A stretch of DNA of 64,000 nt from Firmicutes bacterium TM09-10 (GCA_003481005.1 QUKC01000006.1:62001-126000); one strand, 5' to 3'; positions 17,241 to 27,393 are shown, numbered from the stretch's first letter. Numbers and translations are program-made. Notes: generated by a model not told the origin, from the sequence alone.

Positions 17241-19203
17241 CGTTTCCTCTCTTTTCCGCCTCTTCCAGCTCAAAATCCACCGTTCCGGCATACCGGTTTG
17301 CACCCGTCACCCGAACCGTCACCGTTTCGCCCAGCTGATAGGTTTTGCCTGTGTGTTCGCCGACCAGCGCAGAGTTTTCTTCATCGAAGATAAAATAATC
17401 GCTGCGCAGGCTCGATACCGGAACCAGTCCTTCTACCGTATTCGGAAGCTCTGCATAAAAGCCCCAGCCCGTCACACCGGAAATGACTGCTTCCATCGTC
17501 TCCCCGATATGTTTTTCCATATACTGCGCCTTTTTCATCTTTTCACAAATGCGCTCCGCCTCGTCCGCACGCCGCTCTGTCTCGGACGAATGCTTTGCCA
17601 CGCCGTTTAAAATGTCCTCATAATGCTCTTTTCGATTTTCGTTTAACCGTCCCCGCAGAAACTCCTTGATAATCCGGTGAATCTGCAAATCGGGATATCG
17701 CCTGATTGGGGACGTAAAATGGCAATAATGTGTTGCTGCCAGTCCAAAATGTCCGCTGCAATCCGGCGAATAGACCGCGCGCTTCATGCTGCGCAGAATC
17801 AGTCTCGACAGCATCGCTTCCTCCGGCGTCCCTTCGATCTGATCCAGAAGCTTTTGCAGCTGCTTCGGATGGACGTCTGCCCCGTTTTCCTGACGCTTTC
17901 CCTGTTTGCGCCCGATATGCAGTCGATAACCGAAATTTCCTAAAAATACGGACAACTGCTGTATTTTTTCCGGATCCGGGTTATCGTGTACGCGGTATAA
18001 AAACGGCTCCTCCAGCCAGTAAAAATGCTGTGCCACCGTCTCGTTTGCCGCCAGCATAAAATCCTCAATCAGCTTCGTCGCGTCGTTTCGCTCATGCGGG
18101 TGAATCGACAACGGCTCGCCGTTTTCATCCAGTTCGATCTTGCTTTCCGGAAAATCAAAATCCACCGCGCCGCGCTCTTTTCGCTTCTGCCGAAGCACCT
18201 TCGAAAGCTTCGCCATCTCTGTAAGCATCGGCGCTTCGTCGCGGTATGCTTCCCAAAGGGCTTCGTCGCCGTTCAGAATTTTTTGCACCTGCGTATAGCT
18301 CATGCGCTTGTCCACACGGATCACCGATTCCACGATCTCGTAATTGCCGATAGTTCCGCCCTTGTCCACTTCCATCAGGCACGACAGTGCCAGTCGGTCT
18401 TCCCCGGCATTTAGCGAACAGCACCCGTTGGACAGCTCCTTTGGAAGCATGGGAATCACGCGATCCGGCAGATAAACGCTCGTTCCCCGTTCCTTTGCCT
18501 CCCAGTCCAGCGCGGAATTTTCCTGCACATAGTCTGCAACGTCCGCAATATGAACACCCAGCAGCCATCTGCCGTCTTTTTCTTCAAGGCTGACTGCATC
18601 ATCCAGGTCCCGCGCGTCCTCGCCGTCGATCGTCACCATCCGTACCGCCCGGAGATCTCGCCGCATCACGCAATCCGTCTCGCTGACCGGCTTGGAGACG
18701 CGCTGCGCCTGATTCAATACCTTTTCCGGAAATTCATCCGGAATGCCAAGGGCACGCACAACAGAGAGCATATCGATGCCCGGCTCATCTCTTCCGCCCA
18801 GCACCTCTATGATCTCGCCCTCCGGACTTTTGCCCTCTTCCCGACTCTCGATATATTCTGCAACGACCTTCGCACCGTCATAGGCATCCTTTTTCTTTTC
18901 CCGCGGGATAAAAATATCCGGCAGCTTTTTGTTGTCCGGCACGACAAAGCCAAAGTTTTCACTCGACTGGTACAAACCAACTGCACGCAGGAGCTTCTTT
19001 TCTGCGCGCACATACCGTCCGCGCTTGGTCTGCTCTATTTTCCCCTCTTCCAGAAGCTCCTCCAAAATACGCTTTAGCTCGCGCCGGTCTTCCGGTTTTA
19101 CCTGCATGAAGATTGCGAGCTCCTTTTCTTTCATCGGGACATACTTTTCGTCCTCCACCAGCTCACAGATCAGTTTTTTTCTCTTTTCCAATAAATCTTC
19201 CAT
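17203..19203 (-). CDS. rnr: ribonuclease R
   Basis: Processive 3'-5' exoribonuclease for structured RNA and trans-translation decay. Domains: N-terminal winged HTH (residues 1-65), cold-shock domain ([13 protein letters not shown]...DIFIPRE), catalytic RNB with the metal aspartates in [17 protein letters not shown], and C-terminal S1 ([21 protein letters not shown]). Length 666 is slightly short because the basic C-terminal tail is minimal. Start at 19203 follows CAGGTGAT. Lies between secG and smpB; the 237-bp gap to secG is full of hairpins. Confidence 0.96.
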   Translation of the reverse strand: MEDLLEKRKKLICELVEDEKYVPMKEKELAIFMQVKPEDRRELKRILEELLEEGKIEQTKRGRYVRAEKKLLRAVGLYQSSENFGFVVPDNKKLPDIFIPREKKKDAYDGAKVVAEYIESREEGKSPEGEIIEVLGGRDEPGIDMLSVVRALGIPDEFPEKVLNQAQRVSKPVSETDCVMRRDLRAVRMVTIDGEDARDLDDAVSLEEKDGRWLLGVHIADVADYVQENSALDWEAKERGTSVYLPDRVIPMLPKELSNGCCSLNAGEDRLALSCLMEVDKGGTIGNYEIVESVIRVDKRMSYTQVQKILNGDEALWEAYRDEAPMLTEMAKLSKVLRQKRKERGAVDFDFPESKIELDENGEPLSIHPHERNDATKLIEDFMLAANETVAQHFYWLEEPFLYRVHDNPDPEKIQQLSVFLGNFGYRLHIGRKQGKRQENGADVHPKQLQKLLDQIEGTPEEAMLSRLILRSMKRAVYSPDCSGHFGLAATHYCHFTSPIRRYPDLQIHRIIKEFLRGRLNENRKEHYEDILNGVAKHSSETERRADEAERICEKMKKAQYMEKHIGETMEAVISGVTGWGFYAELPNTVEGLVPVSSLRSDYFIFDEENSALVGEHTGKTYQLGETVTVRVTGANRYAGTVDFELEEAEKRGNDGKISTETGREQ

Positions 19204-19248
19204 ATATCACCTGTTATAAAATGATGCTCCACTGCAATGCTGCCAAAT

Positions 19249-19387
19249 CGAATCCGGCTCGCCGGATTCGTCGCCTGCGGCGGGTCGCGTAAGCGACATC
19301 TTCCGCCCCGCCGCAGTGCGATAAAGTGCTTTTTTAGCTATCAGCTTTGCTGATAGCTAAAAAAGCACCCCGCCGTGCGGAGTGCTT
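19249..19387. repeat. structured intergenic block: four hairpins between secG and rnr
   Basis: Plus-strand order: 10-2-10 palindrome (19249-19270, arm CGAATCCGGC); GC-rich stem CTGCGGCGGG / CCCGCCGCAG (19275-19284 / 19307-19316) enclosing hairpin TCGC-GTAA-GCGA and then CATCTTCC; a perfect 20-bp hairpin with 3-nt loop (19326-19345 / 19349-19368); and a GC hairpin 19363-19387 that shares bases with the previous one. The same order of parts recurs at 54567-54734. Function unknown. Confidence 0.6.
19359..19387 (-). terminator. terminator of secG
   Basis: Minus strand stem AAGCACTCCGC / GCGGGGTGCTT with a 3-nt loop, followed by TTTT. It lies 54 nt after the secG stop. Its T run also forms part of the 20-bp hairpin at 19326-19368, so the two structures are mutually exclusive. 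Confidence 0.7.
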
Positions 19388-19440
19388 TCGTAACATTCTG
19401 TACTTCTTATCCACGATATGCGCTCAGACAATACCGCTTA

Positions 19441-19686
19441 TCAGCCCCAGATTCTGGTGATGTTCAGAATTACTGCAACTACCATGAAGCCGATTGCCAG
19501 CCATTTGGTAATTTTAACCAGCAGTCCTTCCATAGAACGACCTTTGTTCTTTCCCCAGTAGGTCTCTGCACCGCCTGCGATGGCACCAAGTCCTGCATCT
19601 TTGCCTTCCTGCATCAGTACAAGAACTGTCAGGGCAATACACATCACTATAAAAATCACAGTTAAAATAATTCTCAGAATCTCCAT
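19441..19686 (-). CDS. secG: preprotein translocase subunit SecG
   Basis: Small membrane subunit of the SecYEG channel. 81 residues, two TM segments (ILRIILTVIFIVMCIALTVLVLMQ and ITKWLAIGFMVVAVILNIT) around the conserved GKDAGLGAIAGGAETYWGKNKGRS loop. Start follows GAGGAAAC. Own promoter at 19772 and own terminator; rnr and smpB follow downstream, the usual Firmicute order. Confidence 0.96.
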   Translation of the reverse strand: MEILRIILTVIFIVMCIALTVLVLMQEGKDAGLGAIAGGAETYWGKNKGRSMEGLLVKITKWLAIGFMVVAVILNITRIWG

Positions 19687-19771
19687 GTTTCCTCACAATC
19701 CGCCGTTTTCCGGCTCTCCGTCCACATTTCATCTTTCCCTGCATTGATACCTCTCAATGCGAAACACATTG

Positions 19772-19800
19772 ATTATAACATGAACGCTTCCAGAAAGCAA
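19772..19800 (-). promoter_or_regulatory. promoter of secG
   Basis: Minus strand -35 TTGCTT (19795-19800), 17-bp spacer, extended -10 TGTTATAAT (hexamer 19772-19777). Confidence 0.8.
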
Positions 19801-19813
19801 GATGCGATTCCTA

Positions 19814-19848
19814 ACAATAGAATGTTCGCAAAGTGTGCATTCTATGGT
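19814..19848 (-). repeat. 35-bp palindromic 3'-UTR element, degenerate copy
   Basis: Read on the minus strand: arms ACCATAGAATGC and ACATTCTATTGT around ACACTTTGCGA. It lies 54 nt after the stop of the small membrane protein at 19903 and 14 nt before the secG promoter. A 14-mer CGCGCCATTCGCAA lies directly upstream (19850-19863); the same 14-mer precedes the copy after ychF (1151-1164). Confidence 0.7.
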
Positions 19849-19902
19849 ATTGCGAATGGCGCGTGCAAACCGTGAACGGAACCTCCATGCCGCTCAGTCA
19901 GC

Positions 19903-20193
19903 TTACAGAACTTTCCAGAGCAGCAACAGCAAAAGGATCACCGCCGCCAGTCCGGCAAGATAGGCAAGTCCGATGAGAAGCGCCGCCTTGAGCGCTCCCA
20001 TCGCATACCAGAAGCGTTCTTTTTTATTCAGGGAGGAATCTTCCCACGGGCGGTGGTTTTTGACCTCCGGGACTTCTCCCTCCCGTCTTTTTTTACGTCC
20101 GGAAAAAGGGGCAAACAGGGACGGCGTTTCGATACCGCTCATGTCCGCGATCACGCGGCCGTCATCCTCTTCTTCCTGCTTATCCGTTCCCAT
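19903..20193 (-). CDS. small single-pass membrane protein, unknown function
   Basis: No family recognised. 96 residues: acidic N-terminus (GTDKQEEEDDGRV), a basic patch SGRKKRREGEVPEVKNHRPWEDSSLNKKERFWYAMGALKAAL (basic core GRKKRR), then one or two hydrophobic segments ending AAVILLLLLLWKVL, with no large extracellular domain. Its ATG shares a base with the oppF stop (TAATG), so it is translationally coupled to the importer and is probably an accessory or merely co-transcribed protein. It could anchor or regulate the ATPases, but that is speculation. Confidence 0.7.
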   Translation of the reverse strand: MGTDKQEEEDDGRVIADMSGIETPSLFAPFSGRKKRREGEVPEVKNHRPWEDSSLNKKERFWYAMGALKAALLIGLAYLAGLAAVILLLLLLWKVL

Positions 20194-21206
20194 TATTTAT
20201 CGTAGAGATGGCAGACAACGTAATGTCCGGGTTCCACCTCTTTCTGAACCGGTGCTTCATGCTTGCAGCGCTCCATGCAGTGGGCACAGCGGGTGTGGAA
20301 CTTACAGCCCTCCGGCGGATTTGCAGGGGAAGGGATCGAGCCTTCCAGCACGATACGGTTCATCTTCGCTTCCGGATCCGGGATCGGAATTGCAGAGAAC
20401 AGGGCTTCCGTGTAAGGATGCAGCGGATTACGGAAAATATCCTCTGTCGTTCCGTACTCTACCAGATTGCCCAGATACATAACACCGACAGTATCAGAAA
20501 TATATTCGACTACCGACAGATCATGGGAAATGAACAGGTAGGTCAGGTTGTATTTTTCCTGCAGCTCCTTTAACAGGTTAATGATCTGCGCCTGAATCGA
20601 TACGTCCAGCGCAGATACCGGCTCGTCACAGACAACAAATTCCGGATTTAAGGCAAGTGCTCTTGCGATACAGATACGCTGTCTCTGTCCGCCGGAGAAC
20701 TCATGGGGATACCGGTCTTTGTGGAAGGGCTGTAGGCCACAGTTATCCATAACCTGATCGATATAGTCATTTAATTCTGCCTTGGGAACCAGATTGTGCT
20801 CCCGAACCGCTTCGCCGATGATCTCGCCGACAGGAAGACGGGGAGAAAGGCTGGAAAACGGATCCTGGAAGATGATCTGCATTTTTGTACGCATCTTTCG
20901 CATCTCTTTGGCAGAAAGGTCATAAACCTCTTTTCCGTTAAACAGCACCTGTCCGCCGGTCTTTTCCCCGGACAGACGCAGAATGGTACGTCCGGTGGTC
21001 GTCTTGCCGCAGCCGGACTCGCCTACCAGACCCATGGTGGTTCCGCGCTTTAAGTTAAAGGTTACGCCGTCAACAGCCTTGACCTGTCCAACGGTTTTAC
21101 CGACCATGCCGCCTTTAATGGGAAAATATTTTTTCAGCTGATTGACCATCAGAATATACTGCGGATCATATTCTACCGGCGTGAAATTCTTATCGATTGG
21201 CTGCAT
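20193..21206 (-). CDS. oppF: oligopeptide/dipeptide ABC importer ATPase OppF (system 1)
   Basis: Cytoplasmic ATPase subunit. Walker [17 protein letters not shown] near 64, signature [15 protein letters not shown], Walker B FVVCDEPVSALDVS, and the C-terminal oligopeptide-importer extension with EGCKFHTRCAHCMERC. That extension can hold an Fe-S cluster or metal in some relatives. 337 residues. Starts one base after oppD ends. Part of oppA-B-C-D-F. Confidence 0.95.
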   Translation of the reverse strand: MQPIDKNFTPVEYDPQYILMVNQLKKYFPIKGGMVGKTVGQVKAVDGVTFNLKRGTTMGLVGESGCGKTTTGRTILRLSGEKTGGQVLFNGKEVYDLSAKEMRKMRTKMQIIFQDPFSSLSPRLPVGEIIGEAVREHNLVPKAELNDYIDQVMDNCGLQPFHKDRYPHEFSGGQRQRICIARALALNPEFVVCDEPVSALDVSIQAQIINLLKELQEKYNLTYLFISHDLSVVEYISDTVGVMYLGNLVEYGTTEDIFRNPLHPYTEALFSAIPIPDPEAKMNRIVLEGSIPSPANPPEGCKFHTRCAHCMERCKHEAPVQKEVEPGHYVVCHLYDK

Positions 21207-22355
21207 TTATTTTCCCTCCTTCTTATCGTAATAGCGATAGCAGCTGACCTTGTGTGTCTCGGACAGGCTGATCTCGCAGGGGTATTTTCCATCGCATTCC
21301 GGACAGCGCATTTCGCAGCGGTCACGGAAATAGCAGTAATCCGGCATGTTGACCGGGTTCGGCACCTTACCGGGAATAGAATAAAGCTTATCGACCTTTT
21401 TGCCGATCACCGGTTTGGAAGCCATCAGACCGATTGTGTAAGGGTGGGAAGGATTTGCAAAAATCTCCTGTACCGTACCTTTTTCCACAACGCGCCCTGC
21501 ATACATAACAACAACGTAATCCGCCATCTCTGCGATAACGCCCAGATCGTGGGTGATCAGCATGATAGAGGAATTGATTTTATTTTTCAGGTTGCGCAGA
21601 AGATCCAGAATCTGTGCCTGGATCGTTACGTCCAGCGCCGTTGTCGGCTCGTCTGCGATGATGACCTTCGGGTTACAAGCCAGCGCCATTGCGATCATGA
21701 CACGCTGACGCATACCGCCGGAGAGCTCGTGAGGAAACATCTTGTAAACGCCTTCGCTGTTTGCAATGCCCACCATCTCCAAAAGCTCAATGGTACGGGC
21801 TTTGATCTCTTCTTTGCTCTTTCCTTCGCCGTCATGCAGTTCGATTACTTCTTCTACCTGTTCCCCGATACGAAAAACCGGATTCAGGGAAGTCATGGGC
21901 TCCTGGAAAATCATGGACATATAATTGCCGCGCAGCTTCTGCATCTTCTCCATCGGAGTCTTTGCAATATCATATGCCTTATCGCCCAGGTTTAAGCGGA
22001 TCTGACCATCCACGATCTGACCCTGGGGACGCTGCAGCAGCTGCATCAGGGATAAGCTGGTTACGGATTTACCGCAGCCGGACTCCCCTACGACGCCGAC
22101 GGTCTTGCCGACAGGAACCTCAAAGCTTACGCCGTCAACGGATTTTACCGTTCCGACATCTGTAAAGAAATAAGTGTGCAGATTATCAAATTCCACTGCA
22201 TTTTCCGGATTGTGCATCTGTGTCAGATATTCCTGCTCCGGAACATTTTTACGCTTGTACTGTTTTTCATACTGATCTGTAATCTTACGGTTCTCTCTGG
22301 AAATCCTTCTGGATTCTTTCGCGGAGAGATAGCCTTCCGGATGTTTTTTTGCCAT
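21207..22355 (-). CDS. oppD: oligopeptide/dipeptide ABC importer ATPase OppD (system 1)
   Basis: Partner ATPase of OppF. It has an unusual charged N-terminal extension of about 50 residues (SAKESRRISRENRKITDQYEK) before the ABC core, making it 382 residues where about 330 is usual. Walker [15 protein letters not shown], signature [15 protein letters not shown], Walker [16 protein letters not shown]-terminal YCYFRDRCEMRCPECDGKYPC cysteine-rich tail. Follows oppC by 16 nt. Confidence 0.95.
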   Translation of the reverse strand: MAKKHPEGYLSAKESRRISRENRKITDQYEKQYKRKNVPEQEYLTQMHNPENAVEFDNLHTYFFTDVGTVKSVDGVSFEVPVGKTVGVVGESGCGKSVTSLSLMQLLQRPQGQIVDGQIRLNLGDKAYDIAKTPMEKMQKLRGNYMSMIFQEPMTSLNPVFRIGEQVEEVIELHDGEGKSKEEIKARTIELLEMVGIANSEGVYKMFPHELSGGMRQRVMIAMALACNPKVIIADEPTTALDVTIQAQILDLLRNLKNKINSSIMLITHDLGVIAEMADYVVVMYAGRVVEKGTVQEIFANPSHPYTIGLMASKPVIGKKVDKLYSIPGKVPNPVNMPDYCYFRDRCEMRCPECDGKYPCEISLSETHKVSCYRYYDKKEGK

Positions 22356-22371
22356 AGCTGGTTCTCCCTCC

Positions 22372-23925
22372 TTATCGTTTCATCTTCGGGTCGAACGCAT
22401 CGCGCAGACCGTCGCCTACAAAGTTAAAGCCAAGTACTGTGATCAGCAGACAGATACCTGCCGGAATCCAGATAAACCAGTAGTTGGTCATAACGTAAGC
22501 ATTGTTGACGTCGTTAATGATGTTACCCCAGGATGCGAACGGGAACTTAACACCCAGACCTAAGAAGGAAAGGGTCGCTTCCGTAATGATCGTGCCGCCA
22601 AGACTCATGGTACAGGTTACGATCAGCTGCGGGATAACGTTCGGAACCAGGTGACGGAAAATCCGCTTGGAAGCACGGATACCGCAGGCTTCCGCAGCCG
22701 TCATAAATTCCTGCTCTCTCAGGGAAAGGATCTGTCCGCGCACCAGACGTGCGATAGACGGCCAGCCCAGGAAACCGAGAACCAGCATCAGATAAAGCAT
22801 ACGGATCTGGGGATCAAGCTGCATGGCGTCCATTGCAGCACCCAGAATGATGATCAGGGGTGTGGACGGAATACAGTAGAAAACATCTACAATACGCATG
22901 ATCAGGTTATCCACCCATTTTCCGAAGTATCCGGCGATACCGCCCAGCAGGATACCCAGGAACGCTGAAATAAATACAACGATAAATCCGATCACCAGGG
23001 ATACACGTCCACCGTACATCAGACGGGTCAGCATATCCATACCGTTTGTATCGGTGCCGAGCCAGTGTGCTTTGGAGGGACCTGCATAACGGTCATACAC
23101 ATAGGTTTCCTTCGACTGCAGTACAGACCAGGTCTTGGAATCCGGTTTGTAGGTGATGGTGTAAGTGTATTCCTCACCGTCTGTATCGGTGTATATAAAT
23201 TCTTTGGTGTCGCTGTCGATGGCATCTGCCAGCTTTTCTTTAAAGTCACGGCTGATGACAACGCCGTTTTCCTTTGCCTGTACAACGAAACGGCTGACAT
23301 AACCAATCTCATCGCTGCCGGATAAAATATTTCCATCTGCGTCCATGGTATAATCCTGACCGTCCGCAGTAAAAGAAGTTTCTCCGTTTGCATAGGCCTT
23401 TAACGCTTCATGTTTGACTGTAAAAGTCAATGTAGAAGCCTCTGTGCCGTCTGCAGCGTTTACGATGTCCTTTGCTGCGATAGCCAGCACTGTGCCGTTG
23501 CTGGAAATCAGATAAAGGTCTTCGCCCTCTTTCTCTACCTCATAGGTCACATCTTTATACTCAAAGCTTTCCGCATTCTTGCCAATGGCAAGCATCAGCT
23601 GCGCCTGCAGAATGGAGCCAAACTCCTGCCCGTCATTGATCGTGTAACGCAGATCGTTATTTTTTACCACACCCACATACTCTTTGTCCATATGTGTATA
23701 CGTATAGAACTGTTCATCCTGTCCGTAAGGGCTTATCAGACCGCCGATAAAGGAAAAGACAAACATAACGACCAGCATAGTCAAGCCAACTACTGCCAGT
23801 CTGTTTCTGAAAAACCGTTTTGCAACCAGCGCGCCAGGGGACAGCACTTTGACACGACGGTCGTCATTTAAGGACAGTTCCTGCTCTATTGTTTCTTCTG
23901 TCGCTTTCTTTTCTTCCTGCATCAT
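22372..23925 (-). CDS. oppC: peptide ABC importer permease OppC (system 1) with large extracytoplasmic insertion
   Basis: Inner permease half. The canonical part is clear: TM1 at about 43-65 (RLAVVGLTMLVVMFVF), and from residue 287 HWLGTDTNGMDMLTRLMYGG through the EAA loop (AAEACGIRASKRIFRHLVPN) to GDGLRDAFDPK. Between them about 215 residues, rich in Tyr, Asp and Thr and without TM segments, replace the usual 40-residue linker, bringing the protein to 517 residues instead of about 300. By topology this insertion is outside the cell. Start at 23925 (ATGATG) follows GGAGGAG. Confidence 0.93.
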   Translation of the reverse strand: MMQEEKKATEETIEQELSLNDDRRVKVLSPGALVAKRFFRNRLAVVGLTMLVVMFVFSFIGGLISPYGQDEQFYTYTHMDKEYVGVVKNNDLRYTINDGQEFGSILQAQLMLAIGKNAESFEYKDVTYEVEKEGEDLYLISSNGTVLAIAAKDIVNAADGTEASTLTFTVKHEALKAYANGETSFTADGQDYTMDADGNILSGSDEIGYVSRFVVQAKENGVVISRDFKEKLADAIDSDTKEFIYTDTDGEEYTYTITYKPDSKTWSVLQSKETYVYDRYAGPSKAHWLGTDTNGMDMLTRLMYGGRVSLVIGFIVVFISAFLGILLGGIAGYFGKWVDNLIMRIVDVFYCIPSTPLIIILGAAMDAMQLDPQIRMLYLMLVLGFLGWPSIARLVRGQILSLREQEFMTAAEACGIRASKRIFRHLVPNVIPQLIVTCTMSLGGTIITEATLSFLGLGVKFPFASWGNIINDVNNAYVMTNYWFIWIPAGICLLITVLGFNFVGDGLRDAFDPKMKR

Positions 23926-23939
23926 GCTCTCCTCCTTTC

Positions 23940-24926
23940 TTATGCAATCCGGACACGGGGATCAACCACCGCGTACAAAATATCAGAAATCAGGTTTCCG
24001 GCAAGGGTCAGGATTGCCAGAAACGTCATATAAAACATGGAAAACGGAATATCACCGGAAACCATGGCCTGATAAGAGGTATAGCCGATACCAGGAATTG
24101 CAAACAGTGTTTCCGTGATCAATGCACCGGAAAACAATCCAGGCAAGGAACCGCCCACAACTGTAACCAGGGGAATCAGGGTATTACGAAACGCATGGTG
24201 ATAAATAACCTTTTTCTCGGAAAGTCCCTTCGCACGCGCAGTACGGATATAATCCGCATTTAATACTTCCAGCATATTTGTTCTGGTATAACGCATCAGG
24301 GAACCGACAGAAACAATTACCAGTGTAATGATCGGCAGTACCAGATGGTTTGCCTTATCCATAAGCTGTCCCCAGGAATCCAGCTGCGCATAGTTACGTC
24401 CCACCAGACCATATAAATCAAACCAGCCCAGCTTAACGGAGAACAGCAGCTTTAACAGCGTTGCGAAAAAGAAGGTCGGCAGCGAAATACCCATCAATGC
24501 ACCTGCTGTGATCAGGTAGTCTGCTTTGGAATACTGCTTGGTTGCTGCGATAACGCCCAGCGGGATCGCAATAATCAGCTCCAGCACGAAAGAAATCGCG
24601 CCCATTACAAAGGAAAGCCAGATAACTTCCTTAAATTTGTCCAGTACCGGTACCGTATATTTCCAGCTGTCTCCGAAATTGCCCTTCAGCGCATCCCCTA
24701 CCCAGGTCACAAAACCGAGTACGATGGGTTTGTCCAGGCCGTAGGATGCATTTAACTGTTCCATCCATTCATCATAGGACTTTGCACCCGCTCCCTGCGA
24801 AAGCTGCATGGCTCTCGTTTCCACAAAAGAGCCGGGAAGACATCTCATCAGGGTGTAAATGATGAAGGATACGCAAAATAAAATCATGACTGACAAAAGC
24901 AGTCTCTTGACGATATATTTCCGCAT
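23940..24926 (-). CDS. oppB: peptide ABC importer permease OppB (system 1)
   Basis: Outer permease half, 328 residues, six TM segments. N-terminus MRKYIVKRLLLSVMILFCVSFIIYTLMRCLPG is the OppB/DppB signature (core LMRCLPG), EAA loop RTARAKGLSEKKVIYHHAFRNTLIP, C-terminus ISDILYAVVDPRVR. Lies between oppA and oppC; the 175-bp gap from oppA holds two strong hairpins that probably reduce expression relative to oppA. Confidence 0.95.
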   Translation of the reverse strand: MRKYIVKRLLLSVMILFCVSFIIYTLMRCLPGSFVETRAMQLSQGAGAKSYDEWMEQLNASYGLDKPIVLGFVTWVGDALKGNFGDSWKYTVPVLDKFKEVIWLSFVMGAISFVLELIIAIPLGVIAATKQYSKADYLITAGALMGISLPTFFFATLLKLLFSVKLGWFDLYGLVGRNYAQLDSWGQLMDKANHLVLPIITLVIVSVGSLMRYTRTNMLEVLNADYIRTARAKGLSEKKVIYHHAFRNTLIPLVTVVGGSLPGLFSGALITETLFAIPGIGYTSYQAMVSGDIPFSMFYMTFLAILTLAGNLISDILYAVVDPRVRIA

Positions 24927-24966
24927 AAAAAAACTCTCCCTTTGTTCTTATCGATTCCCTTCTTCC

Positions 24967-25053
24967 GCTGTATATCAAGCGGCCGCCTGCCTCAGGCAGC
25001 TCCTTGATATACAGCATCGCCCCTGATCTCCTCCTTAGAGGAAGATCAGGGGC
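24967..25053 (-). repeat. two intercistronic hairpins between oppA and oppB
   Basis: First: GCTGTATATCAAG (24967-24979) pairs with CTTGATATACAGC (25003-25015), with an inner CTGCC/GGCAG stem. Second: GCCCCTGATCT (25019-25029) pairs with AGATCAGGGGC (25043-25053). No long T run follows. Such hairpins after a binding-protein gene usually stabilise its mRNA 3' end and dampen the membrane genes (inference). Confidence 0.7.
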
Positions 25054-25101
25054 ATAAGCCTGCAGTCTGTGCGTTTTAAGCTGCACAGGAATCGCCGTCG
25101 T

Positions 25102-27393
25102 TTAGTTTAACTCCAGCTTTTCAACTTCATTTCTCCAGCTCCAGTAAGGAGTCATATCAGGAGTCAGAGTGCTGATGTTGATACGTTCGCTAGAGAAGAT
25201 GTAGCATTCGCTTCTCTGGTAAACAGGAACTTCAACGCCCCAGTCCATGATAATATCCATGGCTGCTTTATACAGGCTCTTTCTATATGTCTGGTCAACG
25301 GACTGACGTGCTGCAACGATCATTTCATCCAGCTCAGAATCATTGATCTTGTAGTAGTTAGTCGCGCCCTTGCTGTGATACAGCTGATACATATCAGGGT
25401 CAGGAGTTGCGCCCCAGGCTGCTACCCACATTTCTGCCACGCCGGACTGATAGGTCTGATACAGTTCAGATGCAACTGCGATATCGTTTACAGTCAGAGT
25501 AAAGCCGATCTTTGCAAAAGCGTCTGCCGCATTCTTTAACAGCAGGAAGGAAGGATGATCACCGGAGCCGCCTGCACCGATGTTTACCTGATAGCCAAGC
25601 TTAGCGCCTTCGGGAGCTGCTGTCAGCTTGCCGTTTTCTACGGTGTAGCCCGCTGCTTCAAAGAAGCCAAGTGCTGCCTGTGCTGCTGCTTCATATTTCT
25701 CTTCTGTGCTCATACCGTCGGTGTAGATCGGATTGCCGTCTACATCCGTAGAGTAAGCGATCTGATAACCGTCGTCTGTTACCTGAGGTGCTGCCCAGGA
25801 GGTATTGGAGATCGGGTAGTTGATTACAGAAGCGGAATCGCCGTAGTAGGAATCAATACCCTCATCACGATATACTGCAAGGATGGTTGCGATTGCCTTA
25901 CGCAGATTCTTGGACTGCTCAGATGCAGGATCGCTGCCAACCTTAACGTTATCAACGCTCATGGCAACATAACCATAACCAAGGAAATCATACAGACGCA
26001 GGGTGATCACATCACCGTCGAACTCTTCGCTGCCGCCGTTGTATTCCGTAATCTGATTACGAACCTCGGTAGAGTAGGAAGGATCTGCGATATCGATGGT
26101 GCCGGATTCTACACCGACAACCTTATCGTCTTCCTGAGTTTCCAGGAAGTTCAGATGCTTGATCTTGGGCTCGCCCAGGAAGTAGTTCGGGTTGGAATCC
26201 AGATAAACGATACCGTTGCTGAACTCCTTGAAGGTGTAAGCACCAGCACCCATAGGAGCGGTAGTTACGGAACGAACCTTGGAAAGGTCACCCTTTTCAA
26301 AACCGAACTTGTTGTTGTCATAATCATACAGGGATGCATCGCCGTAGTAGCTCAGAGGAGCGATTGCAAAAGAAAGCTGATAGATCATGTTTGCGGAAAC
26401 TTCGGTAGTTACAACTCTCATGCTGTAATCGCCGGTTTTCTGGATACCTTCGATATGGTCTGCAGAATCGCCGGTTTTTACACCAACAGTGGAGTAATTG
26501 TAAACATCTTCCGGAATCAGGTCAGACAGAGCAGAGCCTGCTGTCTCAGCTTCCATGGAAGAGAAGTTCCATTCATACTGATTGCCGATGGCCATAAAGA
26601 AATCCTTTGCAGTAGCGCCGTCAGCCAGCTCGAAGCCCCAACCGGCCGCTGCAGAGGTAACGTCAGTAGCGCCGTTCTCTGCCATATAATCAACGATTTC
26701 CTGTGCAAATGCAGTACCACCGTCATTTACTGCAGCCCAGAAAGCGGTCTGCTGATCTTCTGTCCACAGAGAGAAGTCTGTGTTGTCTTCGCCTGCTGCT
26801 GCGATCAGGGAAGACAGGGTTGCCATACCTTCCCGGTACTCATCCAGGCCAAGGATCGGCTGGCTGTACAGAGTTGCAGAGCCGTCATAGGTAGGATCGC
26901 AATATACATACATGCTGAAAATTACATCATCAATTGTGATCGGTGTTCCGTCAGAGAAGGTCAGATCATCACGAATGGTAACGTCATAATAAACGGAACC
27001 GTCGTCGTTCTGAGTCATCTCCAGATCAGATGCGGTATAATAGGTATAGTCTGTTCCATTGTAAGAACGAGTCTCACCTTCGATACCTTTCTCAACAATA
27101 GCGCCCTGTCTGTCAGAGCCTAACAGAGGGATCTGAGTCATATCAACGATATGCTGATCTTCTGCGCTGGCCGCAAAGAACGGAGAGAATTTTCCCTCAA
27201 AATGTGCGCTGGATGCCACCAGAGTATCCGCGCCGCTTGCAGATGCACCAGCATCTGCTGTCTCTGTTGTGCCTTCCGTAGCAGGTGCAGTCTCTGTCTT
27301 GCCGGAGCCATTGCTGCTTCCGCAGCCAGCCAGAGAGCCGGTCACCATGGTAAGCGCAAGCAGAGCTGCAAGAGCCTTGTTCGCTTTTTTCAT
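25102..27393 (-). CDS. oppA: peptide-binding lipoprotein OppA (system 1), enlarged
   Basis: Extracellular solute receptor of the importer, SBP family 5. Lipoprotein signal with lipobox LAGC (cysteine 24). Canonical order of the fold, ending [26 protein letters not shown]. 763 residues is about 150-200 more than usual: between the first domain-I strands ([19 protein letters not shown]) and [15 protein letters not shown] there is an alanine-rich insertion of roughly 115 residues. The ATG at 27393 follows AAGGAGG; an upstream frame of 31 codons lacks a ribosome site. First gene of its operon. Confidence 0.95.
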   Translation of the reverse strand: MKKANKALAALLALTMVTGSLAGCGSSNGSGKTETAPATEGTTETADAGASASGADTLVASSAHFEGKFSPFFAASAEDQHIVDMTQIPLLGSDRQGAIVEKGIEGETRSYNGTDYTYYTASDLEMTQNDDGSVYYDVTIRDDLTFSDGTPITIDDVIFSMYVYCDPTYDGSATLYSQPILGLDEYREGMATLSSLIAAAGEDNTDFSLWTEDQQTAFWAAVNDGGTAFAQEIVDYMAENGATDVTSAAAGWGFELADGATAKDFFMAIGNQYEWNFSSMEAETAGSALSDLIPEDVYNYSTVGVKTGDSADHIEGIQKTGDYSMRVVTTEVSANMIYQLSFAIAPLSYYGDASLYDYDNNKFGFEKGDLSKVRSVTTAPMGAGAYTFKEFSNGIVYLDSNPNYFLGEPKIKHLNFLETQEDDKVVGVESGTIDIADPSYSTEVRNQITEYNGGSEEFDGDVITLRLYDFLGYGYVAMSVDNVKVGSDPASEQSKNLRKAIATILAVYRDEGIDSYYGDSASVINYPISNTSWAAPQVTDDGYQIAYSTDVDGNPIYTDGMSTEEKYEAAAQAALGFFEAAGYTVENGKLTAAPEGAKLGYQVNIGAGGSGDHPSFLLLKNAADAFAKIGFTLTVNDIAVASELYQTYQSGVAEMWVAAWGATPDPDMYQLYHSKGATNYYKINDSELDEMIVAARQSVDQTYRKSLYKAAMDIIMDWGVEVPVYQRSECYIFSSERINISTLTPDMTPYWSWRNEVEKLELN

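Noticed and set aside
25555..27123. Long plus-strand open frame (522 codons) antisense to oppA1
   Set aside because: Mirror of a strongly supported lipoprotein gene; cysteine-rich nonsense composition, no ribosome site and no family motif.
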